A DNA stretch of 54,234 nt from Candidatus Poribacteria bacterium (GTDB taxonomy: Bacteria > Poribacteria > WGA-4E > UBA9662): contig PBVO01000126.1 in the NCBI GenBank assembly GCA_002729015.1, forward strand, positions 128,622 to 182,855, read 5' to 3'. A program made the position numbers and the translations under genes. Below the pieces are notes generated by a model, which had not been told where the DNA came from, did no database searches, and saw nothing but the letters and a program-made list of their open reading frames with translations. The stretch's first letter is position 1. Each line of letters opens with the position of its first letter. Shown here in pieces: positions 9,453 through 19,500 of this stretch.

Positions 9453-11303
9453 ATGAGCGTAGGGAGAATAAATGAACCGGTTAAGGGCTCAAATCGAGGT
9501 GAAATCTATTTTGACGATCCACCGATCAATAAGATTCAAAACGAGGATCTGGTTTATCATCAACTTTGTTTAGCAACGGACTTTGATGAAGTAGAAGGTA
9601 AACCATTCAGTATTGATGGTACTCACCTGGGTGTGTTCAAATATAAAGATAAATTCTACGCTGTCGATAACCGATGTCCTCATATGGGTTATCCAATGTC
9701 GAAAGGCAGTATCCGAGACGGTGTGCTAATTTGTCACTGGCATCATTGGGAATTTGATTTGAAGTCAGGTGGATGTTTCCAAACATTTGGCGATGATTTA
9801 AAAGCATTTCCAGTTGAGATTCGAAAAGATGGTTATCTCTATGTTGGTCTTTCTCGTGGTGAACGGGAAGCTACAAAACGTAGAATGATTGACCAAGGGA
9901 AACGAGCATTAGAAAGAGGCTTGAAAGACCGAAGCAATTTTTTTATTGCCAAGGCAGTCACAGCTCTACGAAATGCAGGTGCCACTCCAAATGAAATTAT
10001 TCAACAGGGCTTGTATTATGGAACTAATAAAAGTAGTGATGGATGGTCATCAGGTGTAACCATCCTAGCTCTAGCTGCTAATATGTGGAACGACGTGGAT
10101 AAAAAAGACCATAATCTGTTTTTGGTCCATGCCTTATCCCAAATCAGCCGCCGTACAACAGGTAGTTCTAGAACCTATCGATCTCCTTTCCCTCAGAATG
10201 GCCAAGAACACGATCTACCTACTCTTAAAAGGTGGTTCCGTTACTTTATCGATAAGCGTCATGACGGTGCGGCTGAACGAATTCTGTTAACTCTCAACGA
10301 CCGAGGCCATTCCAAGTCGACGATTGCTGATTTCGTCTTTACTGCCGCCACTGACTACTACTTTACAGGTGATGGTCATGCTCTTGACTTCGCTAACAAA
10401 ATGTTTGAATCTTTGGATTACGTGGAATGGGAAGGAGCGCACGAAATACTCCGCCCTATCATCATTGATTTAACTAGTCGGACTAGGCACGAAGAGACTT
10501 CCCGCTGGGCAGATGCATTGCCAGTGCTAGAACCTATTTTTGCCCGAATAGATGACATTTGGCAAGATAACCAAGATAATCAATCAGAATTAGATGTTAC
10601 ATCTTTTGCTCAAGTAATGCTGGGGGACGATTTTGTACCCGTATTAGATCAAATTGAGAAGAAACTTAGGTCTGGTGTTACACCTACCGATATTTGTCGA
10701 GCGATGACCTATGCTTCTGCTATTCGAATAGCTCGTTTTCATCTGAAAAATGAAGGGGATTGGCATGATGTAGCAAACATTTATTCCTACGCTCATGGTC
10801 TCTACTGTGCTTTCCAATATACTTCGACCCCAGAGCTACTACGTGGTATTTTTCACGGAGCTGTATTTCTAACATATCTTCGTTGGCTAAACATGCCATC
10901 AGCCCGGATTCCAAGAAATGGTCAGCATCTGACTGAAATTTTCAATAACCCCAAACAGATGCTTGAACGCTTAAAGGAATTTGCTGATTTTCAAAAAGTT
11001 TTTGAGGCTGAAATCTTAGTGAATCAATATTTGGAAGAGGGCTATGACATTCAAGAATTGAAATTCACATTGGCACATATACTTCTTAGAGAAGATGCTG
11101 AACTTCACATGTTCCAAGTGTTAGAAGTAGCTTATCGACACTATGAAATCACCAAAGACATTGAAGAGAAAAGGATGCATCTGCTCGCAGCTACTCGTTA
11201 TATTACAGCCCAAAAATTGATGAAAAACATCCTGTGGTCAACGGAAAATGCAGAACGATTGGCACGCGGTGAACTGCTTAGCGAAAGAGATGACGAAGAT
11301 TAA
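9453..11303 (+). CDS. N-terminal Rieske [2Fe-2S] domain fused to a large helical domain of unknown function
   Basis: Residues 35-135 form a Rieske ferredoxin-type domain: NRCPHMGYPM (C75, H77) and CHWHHWEFDL (C94, H97) ligate the cluster, with FKYKDKFYAV before and GYLYVGL after as in small Rieske ferredoxins. The remaining 480 residues are helical, rich in His/Trp/Asp (for example NLFLVHALSQISRR, EILRPIIIDL, LLREDAELHMFQVLEVA) and match no domain I can name. No Rieske oxygenase catalytic domain with its Fe triad is recognisable. The ATG is preceded by GAGGG at a good distance. The stop overlaps the convergent DUF502 gene by 4 bases. It is probably a cytoplasmic redox enzyme or sensor; the reaction is unknown. 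Confidence 0.8.
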   Translation: MSVGRINEPVKGSNRGEIYFDDPPINKIQNEDLVYHQLCLATDFDEVEGKPFSIDGTHLGVFKYKDKFYAVDNRCPHMGYPMSKGSIRDGVLICHWHHWEFDLKSGGCFQTFGDDLKAFPVEIRKDGYLYVGLSRGEREATKRRMIDQGKRALERGLKDRSNFFIAKAVTALRNAGATPNEIIQQGLYYGTNKSSDGWSSGVTILALAANMWNDVDKKDHNLFLVHALSQISRRTTGSSRTYRSPFPQNGQEHDLPTLKRWFRYFIDKRHDGAAERILLTLNDRGHSKSTIADFVFTAATDYYFTGDGHALDFANKMFESLDYVEWEGAHEILRPIIIDLTSRTRHEETSRWADALPVLEPIFARIDDIWQDNQDNQSELDVTSFAQVMLGDDFVPVLDQIEKKLRSGVTPTDICRAMTYASAIRIARFHLKNEGDWHDVANIYSYAHGLYCAFQYTSTPELLRGIFHGAVFLTYLRWLNMPSARIPRNGQHLTEIFNNPKQMLERLKEFADFQKVFEAEILVNQYLEEGYDIQELKFTLAHILLREDAELHMFQVLEVAYRHYEITKDIEEKRMHLLAATRYITAQKLMKNILWSTENAERLARGELLSERDDED

Positions 11304-11992
11304 GTCTCGGCCTGACTTTCTAAGTTATTATCGCTAAAGAGACGACCTAAAGGGGTTTGTTGTAAGACCATGTTGCTCGAAGCTACTAACCCCCCAGAAA
11401 TCAGAAGTCGCATGGCTGTTTCAGCTTTTATATCAAGTTCGTAAACAACATCAGTGTTACAAAAGAGTAAAACACCAGTTGTGGGGTTTGGGCTAGTGGG
11501 AACAAAAACAGTCAGCAGAGGCTGGGAATTACCTTCTTCTTGGATTTCTCCAGTTACAAACCCAATTACCCTAAACGGTGAATCTGGGGTCTTGACGGAA
11601 ACAACCCGTTGAAACCGGCTTGAATCTTGTGGATTAAGCAAGACGTTAACAAATTCTTTGACCGGAGCGTAAACTTCCCTTACGATCGGGATTCGTGTTA
11701 AAACTTGCTCTGCTGTAGATATCAGACGCCGACCGATGATGTTGGAGACAATCAAGCCCGTGAAATAAATTATTAGGAACGTTATGAGTAATCCTAGTAT
11801 TGTTTGAACTGTCGGCCCAAACAAAAGCGGATAATCACCGGCGGGAAAGAATTGAGACAGAAGGTTCGGCAGCCACCCGCCAATCTTTCTGAAGAGAAAA
11901 CTAACAACAAAAAAGGTAACACCCAGAGGTACGAGTGTTAGAATGCCAGCAATTAGTGAGCTTCTGAGGTGGTCTTTAAATTTGTCTCCCAT
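11300..11992 (-). CDS. DUF502 membrane protein
   Basis: 230 residues with the typical DUF502 arrangement: an N-terminal helix in SLIAGILTLVPLGVTFFVVS, a second helix near 65-85 (GLLITFLIIYFTGLIVSNIIG), then RIPIVREVYAPVKEF and a soluble beta-rich part with VFVPTSPNPTTG, which is the family signature. Members are of unknown function, found in many bacteria and in plants. Convergent with the Rieske gene (4-base tail overlap), divergent from the cobalamin adenosyltransferase. Confidence 0.85.
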   Translation of the reverse strand: MGDKFKDHLRSSLIAGILTLVPLGVTFFVVSFLFRKIGGWLPNLLSQFFPAGDYPLLFGPTVQTILGLLITFLIIYFTGLIVSNIIGRRLISTAEQVLTRIPIVREVYAPVKEFVNVLLNPQDSSRFQRVVSVKTPDSPFRVIGFVTGEIQEEGNSQPLLTVFVPTSPNPTTGVLLFCNTDVVYELDIKAETAMRLLISGGLVASSNMVLQQTPLGRLFSDNNLESQAET

Positions 11993-12081
11993 CCCCTAAA
12001 CTCACCCCTTTATGTTTTACAATGATGTCCGCCCCCACCAATATCGTAATGATTATCAATAATATCATCAAGCCAAGTCAG

Positions 12082-12106
12082 GCGTCAATGGCATTGACAT
12101 TGACGC
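12082..12106. repeat. 9-bp perfect inverted repeat in a divergent promoter region
   Basis: GCGTCAATG (12082-12090) and CATTGACGC (12098-12106) with a 7-base centre, between the DUF502 gene and the adenosyltransferase gene. It is not followed by a T-run, so an operator is more likely than a terminator. It lies 23 bp upstream of the putative -35 of the adenosyltransferase. Confidence 0.6.
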
Positions 12107-12128
12107 GAAAATTGTGGCAAAATCGTCA

Positions 12129-12158
12129 TTGGTATTAGAATTCTTTCTTGCTTATATT
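12129..12158 (+). promoter_or_regulatory. Candidate sigma70 promoter for the 12.2-24 kb gene run
   Basis: TTGGTA (12129-12134), 18-bp spacer, TATATT (12153-12158); start point expected near 12165, 36 bp before the ATG. Confidence 0.45.
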
Positions 12159-12200
12159 CCATTTAAAAATCTATAACAGACAAACCCCACGTCGTACCAC

Positions 12201-12761
12201 ATGAAAATTTACACAAAAACTGGTGATCAGGGAACAACAGCCCTTTTTGGTGGCCAGCGCATTAGAAAAGATGCTGATCTAATTCAACTCGTTGGTGAAG
12301 TAGATGAGCTGAACGCATGCTTGGGCCTATCAGCTTCAACGACTGAAGATCAATTAATCGGCCAAATTTTGCAACGCCTCCAACACGAGCTCTTTAATCT
12401 AGGTGCTGAAATAGCTACGCCTTCAGCCCAACTACACAAGCTAGATAGTTTGATCAATTCAAAACAGGTTGATCTCATAGAATCTGACATAGACGAACTA
12501 GAATCTCATCTATCGCCCATCCGCCAATTTATTTTACCTGGAGGTGGGCTAACAGCTTCTACTCTTCATCTAGCTCGTACAGTTTGCCGTCGTTGTGAGC
12601 GTAAGGCTGTTTCTTTGAATGGGGAGCAACCAGTTTCACCACTCATCCTTCAATACCTCAATCGTCTGTCAGATCTCCTTTTTATTTTAGCTCGTCGTGC
12701 TAATGCAGTCTCTGGTCAACCAGATATCTATTGGCAACAAAGCCTCTCCACAAAACTCTAG
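12201..12761 (+). CDS. pduO: Cob(I)yrinic acid a,c-diamide / cob(I)alamin adenosyltransferase, PduO type
   Basis: Transfers 5'-deoxyadenosine from ATP to cob(I)alamin to make coenzyme B12. All conserved PduO-type segments are present: the ATP-binding N-terminus YTKTGDQGTTALFGG, VGEVDELNACLG, FILPGG, the R-rich helix ARTVCRRCERKAV and LNRLSDLLFILARRAN. At 186 residues it is a stand-alone single-domain enzyme. It is the first of seven plus-strand genes and has its own likely promoter. The cofactor would serve a B12-dependent isomerase, mutase or diol dehydratase, none of which is in the window. The symbol reflects the family; cobO and eutT are unrelated types. Confidence 0.93.
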   Translation: MKIYTKTGDQGTTALFGGQRIRKDADLIQLVGEVDELNACLGLSASTTEDQLIGQILQRLQHELFNLGAEIATPSAQLHKLDSLINSKQVDLIESDIDELESHLSPIRQFILPGGGLTASTLHLARTVCRRCERKAVSLNGEQPVSPLILQYLNRLSDLLFILARRANAVSGQPDIYWQQSLSTKL

Positions 12762-12789
12762 AAAATATTTGCGTGTAGAACAAGTTTAT

Positions 12790-13548
12790 ATGAGGCTGGA
12801 AAATAAAGTTGCGATCATTACAGGAGCTGCAAGAGGAATTGGTCGAGCTACAGCAAAACGGTTTTCAGAAGAAGGTGCCTTTGTAGTAATAGACGATGTG
12901 GATGTAGAGAATGGCAGCCAGTTGGCTAGTGAAATTGTAGAAACAGGTGGAAAATCTCTTTTTATTGCCGCTGATATCTCAAAATATTGTAACACTATTC
13001 GGCTAGTAAGCCAAACGCTAGACCACTTCGGTAGAATCGACATCTTGGTTAACAATGCTCTGTGTAGTACTGAGAATATACTGGAAAATAATTGGGATCC
13101 CATCATCAAAGTAGCCTTGAAGGGTACAGATAATTGTACTCAAGCTGTGATTCCGGCTATGTGTAAGAACGGTGGTGGAAGTATTATTAATATAGCTTCA
13201 GTAAATGCTCTAATCGGGCTACAAAATATACACGCATATTCGGCAGTAAAAGGAGCCGTTGTATCTTACACTCGATCTACGGCAGTTAGCTATGGTATAG
13301 ATAATATCCGCATTAACTGCATTTGCCCTGGAACGGTTGAGACAGAGGTTTGGGCACCAATGATTGAAAAAAATCCTAATATTTTTGATGACTTATTACC
13401 TTTCTACCCACTTGGGCGAATCGGTCAGCCTATTGACATTGCAAATGCGGCTCTGTTTTTAGCTTCAGAGGAATCTAGTTTTGTGACTGGTTCGGTTCTT
13501 GTGATTGATGGTGGATTGACCGCAGGTTTGCCACAATTTCCGATTTAA
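12790..13548 (+). CDS. Short-chain dehydrogenase/reductase (classical SDR)
   Basis: NAD(P)-dependent oxidoreductase. Classical SDR marks numbered from the ATG at 12790: cofactor loop TGAARGIG (11-18), acidic D35 after the second strand suggesting NAD(H), NNA (88-90), catalytic S137, Y150 and K154 (HAYSAVKG), PGTVET, and the C-terminal VTGSVLVIDGGLTAG. The frame extends upstream into the adenosyltransferase, but that part has no SDR features. 252 residues, normal for the family. The gap to the next gene is only 10 bases. Substrate unknown; names such as 3-oxoacyl-ACP reductase would be guesses. Confidence 0.88.
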   Translation: MRLENKVAIITGAARGIGRATAKRFSEEGAFVVIDDVDVENGSQLASEIVETGGKSLFIAADISKYCNTIRLVSQTLDHFGRIDILVNNALCSTENILENNWDPIIKVALKGTDNCTQAVIPAMCKNGGGSIINIASVNALIGLQNIHAYSAVKGAVVSYTRSTAVSYGIDNIRINCICPGTVETEVWAPMIEKNPNIFDDLLPFYPLGRIGQPIDIANAALFLASEESSFVTGSVLVIDGGLTAGLPQFPI

Positions 13549-13558
13549 TAACCAATTT

Positions 13559-16500
13559 GTGAAAACGAAAACTTCAGAATCTTATATTTCTCTAATATTA
13601 TTATTTTTTAACTATTGGCTGGCCATTAGCTGGGCTAACCCTGTTGTTACGCCATCAGTTAATGGTTTAACTATTAGTTTTGAGCTAAATAATCTGCAAG
13701 TCCAATCTGCTTCTGTCTCGAGCAAAACAGAACAAGATTTAAGTCGGTACAAACAAATTACATATGGGCAACCACCAGCCAATGGCCGATTAAGCGTGGC
13801 TGGTAACCCCCAACTACCGGTGTCGAGATTCATTATTGGAGTACCTATTTCTAGCAATCCAACGATCGATGTAACCCAAGTTACTACAAAAAAACAATAT
13901 GGAATTCAGGTCCTGCCCACGCCACATCGGGAAATTGTCCCCAATCAATCAAATGATTCACTGAAAAGCGAAAAAATTCTGAGCCATTACAGGGAAGATG
14001 GATTCGCTTACCAAAGTAACGCTAATTATCCTCGAAAACTTGCCGAAATTGTTTACGATGGTTACATTCGCTCCCAACGGGTTATCTACCTTGAGTTACA
14101 CCCGATTCAGTATCACCCATCTTCACAAACTCTGCTCACTCATTCTCGTTTGGTGGTTCAGCTTCGTTTTGACCACAGTTTATCAGACCCATCGTCAATA
14201 CGGTTTGAGAGTACGCCATCTACAATTTTTGACCAAGGACAGTTCGGAACTTTTTCGAGCGTGCTAGAACCAAATGTTTTTGAACGACTATTCGAACATA
14301 ATTTGATCAATGCTGAGCAAGCCCGGCATTGGCGTCGACAAGAAAAACAGGCTGGCATAGAATCTGAGCCAGAATTAGCCCAGACAAAAAAAAAGAGATA
14401 CAAAATTTGTGTTAGTCAAACAGGTATATACCAACTGAGGGAAGTAGATCTACGTACCCGTTGGCAAATTGACCTGAGGCAAATTGACCCGCGCTTATTT
14501 CAGTTGCATCATAAGGGAAAAAATGGTTTAGAACAAGTACCGATCTATGTGAAAGGAGAACAAGATGGTCGTTTTTCTTCAGATGAATATATTACTTTTT
14601 TAGGTAAGAAAACTAAAAACAGATATACTCGTTGGAACGTCTATTGGTTGAGTATTGGCAAGTCAGCTGGACTACGTGTGGCTGAGATTGACGCAAGCCC
14701 AACAGACCCAGGGGCTACCCAAATACCTGCATTTCGAGCCAAAAAGTATTTCGAAGAAGACCATCTACATAGTAACCTGCAGCATCTTACCCCAGACTCG
14801 GTTGTACCAAGACGATCAGAACAAAATTATTCTAACTCACGTTTGTTGTTAAACCAGTCTTATGGATCGGTAGTCGATACTAGTCAGAAGAATCGGTGGT
14901 TCGAATCCGTTGAAAGCTGGTTTTGGACTGGGGTCAGGAATTCTGGAGATTTTAACCAGATCGACTTAAACTTCCCTCTATTTGACCTAGCTAAAAGTTT
15001 TGATCAGCCACAAATTGAGGTCGAGTTACAGGGGGGAACACCAACAGATCACCAAGCCCTCGTTTCAGTGAATGATATTCGGATTGATTTTGCTAGCTGG
15101 AAAAATCAAGACTCGTTTCGTGTTAGCCGGTCTTTACGTTTATGGAATAACTTAAAGGATGCAGGCAAAGGCGAGATGAATGCTATTACGCTTGCGCGTG
15201 TTGATACTACCACTGAGGACAATACAACTCGGTATCCTTATCACATATATATTAACTCTTTTTCAGTCGAGTTCACCCGATTATTCAAAGCCGTAAATGA
15301 ATTCATTGATTTTTCCACCCCTTCCTCGGATAAATCGTACGAAGTTCGTAGTCGTCGTAAGGTCGAATATCAATTGGAATCCTTCTTGTCACCTAGAATT
15401 GAAATTTTTGAGCATGATGGTAGTCGGCTAGTTGCCAAACTTAGCAATGTACATGTGAAGGAAGATCAAATGAATGTCGCTGATCAGAATCGATTGAGAC
15501 AAATAGAGGCTGTTACTGAATATGGATTAATCGATCAGCAAATACCAGAAATTGATTATACCGCCACCTTCCAAGTTTCTGATGCTCATGATGGTAATTA
15601 CATGGCTGTTTCCAGTCGCGGAATTAAACATCCTGATCGTATCGAGATTGTCGCACCAAGTGATTTGCTCGATGTAACCAATGGGGCAGATTACATTATC
15701 ATAGCTCATTCAACTTACATGTCTGAAGCTAAACGATTGGCAAATTGGCGACAAACAAATAGGGGTGGAAACTATAGAGTGAAGGTCGCAGATTTAACGG
15801 AAATTTATGACACATTTGGTCAAGGGTTCGTTAGCCCGAAAGCAATCAAATCTTTTCTGAAATACGCCTATCAGAGCTGGCAACCACCAAGTGTATCGTA
15901 CGTCGTTCTAATGGGTGACGGTACTTGGGATTTCCGAGGTTTTGACACTGAAACTCACGTTGAACCACCTGAGACTGTCGGTTACATTCCGACCCACTAT
16001 ATTTGGACTAGTCAATTCGGTCAAACATCGACTGATCACTGGTATACGACGGTCAGTGGTATTGATGAACTTCCTGATTTTTACTTAGGGCGCCTATCGG
16101 TTGAGTCGATTGATCAAGCTCAAGATATTGTAGACAAAATTATCGGTTATGAGTCTAACAGACCCAATGGAAAGTGGAGAAAGCAAATTGTTTCTGTAGC
16201 TGATGATGAAGTCAGTAATTCTGGAGACTTTATCTTTCGCCAAAGCCTAAACGAAATAGCCTCTGGGCATACGCTCCTCGGCTACGAAACTACCAAAATA
16301 TTTCTGGAGGATGTAATCAAGGAAGTTAAATCTGATCCAGCAAAATACAACAATGAGCTACCAAGACGAGTAGCGAAAGACCGAGTGATTGAGGCTTTAG
16401 GACAGGGAAGTGTTATCGCCCAGTATGCTGGCCACGGTGGCCGTGTCGTTTGGGCACACGAGGCCATTTTTGATAACACGTCAATTGATCAATTAGCCGA

Positions 16501-19500
16501 AACTAAGCATCAACCTTTTATGCTGGTACTCAGCTGTTATAATGGTTATTTCGACAAGCCCGGTGAGCCTAGTATGGCGGAGAAACTTTTACGACACAGA
16601 AATGGTGGCATCATTTCTATGCTTAGTGCTACTCGGCTCACTTATGGTAGTGGAAATGATGCCCTAAACCGAATTATTTTTGACTCCATATTCAAACGAA
16701 ATGTTCGAAATTTTGGCTCCTTGAGTTATGATTCGAAAGTTGAGCTTTTAGCTACGGAAGGTACAGGACAAATCGACGTGATGCTAGCTTATACACTTTT
16801 TGGGGATCCAGCAATGCAACTGGCAATAGCAGACTATGAAACCCAACCACGGCTGGCTAATCGTACCACTGCGCCAGGTGAAATATTGAAAGTTGAAGGT
16901 GGACAAATTTTCAGAATTGATTATGATGCAAAAAAAAGACAGAAAAACTATTACCCACTTAAAGATTTTAATGGTCGGTTAGAAGCTCGAGCTGTTTTCC
17001 CTGGGACTTACAGAACAGCTCAGACAGAAGATGGTGTCATTGAGGTCTATAACGGCGATATTGTTTCAAAAGCTTCTACGTCCGTGACTGACGGCCGTTA
17101 CGATTCTTTTCAAATTACTGTACCAACCGATGTTCGAGAAGGTACGGCTCACCTGGAAGTTTACGCGGAGTCTCTTCAGCATATTGCAGTTGGTGGTATT
17201 TCGTTTAGCGTCAAAGTGCCTCGCATTGTGGAAATTAAACCCAAACTCGTTTCCGAGACAACGTTTCAAATTTCTGCGTTAATCGCAGACGAACTGACCA
17301 GAGGAAAAAAGACAGGTGTGGAGACAGTTACATTGGAATGGAGACATCCAACAACTAGAGACTGGTCTAGTACCAAAATGATTGCAGATGATAGCCAAGG
17401 AATAGGTTGGTATAAGACTGAAATTCCTTTACCCTTAGCTAAGAATACGGAACCTATTCGTTACCAAATTGTTGCTACTGATATCGATGGATTGCAAACT
17501 ACTTCGGATTTACAACAGTATCGTCCTTATACTTTACCTGATTTATCCCCAATTGATGTGAGCTTTGACGTTGGCGCACTGATTTATCAAGTTTATTCTG
17601 CTAAAGGTGGGTGGGAATTACGAGCAGACATTCAACAATCAGAAGATTTCCAAATTCAACAAGATATTAAAGTTGTATTTTTTAGCGGAAATCCGGATAG
17701 AGATGATGACGGTATGATTGACCAGTCAGCAAAAAAAATTGGGCAAACAGTAATCCCACCAGTTGCTTGGAAAACACGAAAGGAACACACCATAGAAATG
17801 GGAGACAGTGTTAACTCTCCATTAGCTATAACCAAGGACCCACTCAATTTGAACCAAATAGCAACCGGCAGTATCCGTTATCAATTACCAATCGGTGAAC
17901 AAGTTATCTTTGTTTGGGTCAATCCACCAAACGATGAACAGCAAAGTGAAGTTAGTTATAGTAATAATATTGCAGCCAAAAATCTGGAACATAAAGATTT
18001 GCAAGTAGGACAAAAAGATATTAATTTCTCACCTCCATGTTACGCATTTAGTTTGAGATTGCCGAGAGCTAGTTTTGGCCATACTTCTATTCTTCGGTTA
18101 GATTCTCTACCTACCCTCCCACCTATGCAACCCAGCTTGAAATCAATTCCTCTTGGTGGTGATAATGATTCGGCATTAGCTTATAATTTTCTTCTAGAGA
18201 AGCCTGAAACCGGTAGTTCTTCTGCGAATCTAATTTCTCCGGTGATAATTGAACTTTACTTTGACTGGACCGCTTTAAAAGCCGAACAAGAAAAAATGAT
18301 TGGTCTGGAAGAAGGAGAAATCCCAGACCAGAGTCAGTTAGAAATCATAACGGCTGGCGCCAAACAAGTTGCGGGTCAGTTACGTGTCTATCGGTGGCTG
18401 AGTGATATGGGGAAGTGGTTACAACTGGCCGAATCTCCGGGTCAATCAACCGAGGTCACTCAGTTTGAGACATTGGCAACCAACGTTCGGTCAGAAAATA
18501 ATGGTGATGGCCATATCAAAACAGTCCGACTTGATGCAAATGCCAGTGTACGTGAAGGTAAATGGGTCCTATTTTTTACTGGTAGCGATACTTACCGACT
18601 TTATTTGGGCCAAAAAGAAGACGATGAGAAATTCGATTCACTGGAATTAATCGACAACAGTTTAATAATTCCTTCTGATTTGACTGAAAATACGGTATAT
18701 CGTTATGGTATGGACACGAAAATTATCAAAGGAAATATACCATTCCAATTTGGTGACATCCTCAATTTTGAAGTATTAAAGTATAAGTTGACTGGACAAA
18801 ATGAGATGCGCCACTATGCTTCTGCCATTCGTCGCAGTAATAACGGAAATGGTGTTTTGCGACTGTTGGCTGGCAAAAAACAGATACCACCTGATAGTTG
18901 GATCGTACTTTTCTTAACCGAACAGACTTTTCAAGTGGAAGGAAAATCAAGCGGATTACTAGCCACAAGAGGTCAGCTCGACGAAGTATACCAAGATTCA
19001 AATACAGGGCTAAGTTTCGAGATTACTAGCGGTCTCGATATCTTTGATACCGGTGATAGCTTTTCATTTCAAACGAGAGAAATTGGCCGTGTTCAAGCCG
19101 AAACCAGTGCTCTAGGCACATTTGCCTTGATGCACAGCTCTGACCGCACTAATCCCGACATCCAATTGACGGTCGGCAGACAAAATTTTGTTAGCGGTGA
19201 TCCGGTATCTGACACACCATTGATACAGGCGACTATTAGCGATGATAACGGTATTAATCCCGAGTCGATCAAATTAGAAATTGGACAAAATAATCGTAAT
19301 TTTCGCCAATTGACTGATGTAGAGATAAGCCAACAATATGGGGCTAACCAAGTTTTGGTTAACTATCAGTCAGAAGAACTGAAGCAAGGTGTGTATCAAA
19401 TTCGGCTATTTGCCAAGGATCTCGATGGTAACAGGTCAGAAACAAAGATTGAGTTTCAAGTTAATAAGGGTCTACAGTTACTAAAAGTGCTGAATTATCC

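Noticed and set aside
12000..12200. Possible cobalamin riboswitch upstream of the adenosyltransferase
   Set aside because: No B12-box (GCCACTG-like) sequence; the gap is too short for the usual aptamer, and the inverted repeat looks like an operator.
14895..14915. GGTTCGAATCC, the classic tRNA T-arm sequence
   Set aside because: It lies inside the C25 peptidase reading frame and no acceptor, D or anticodon stem can be built around it.
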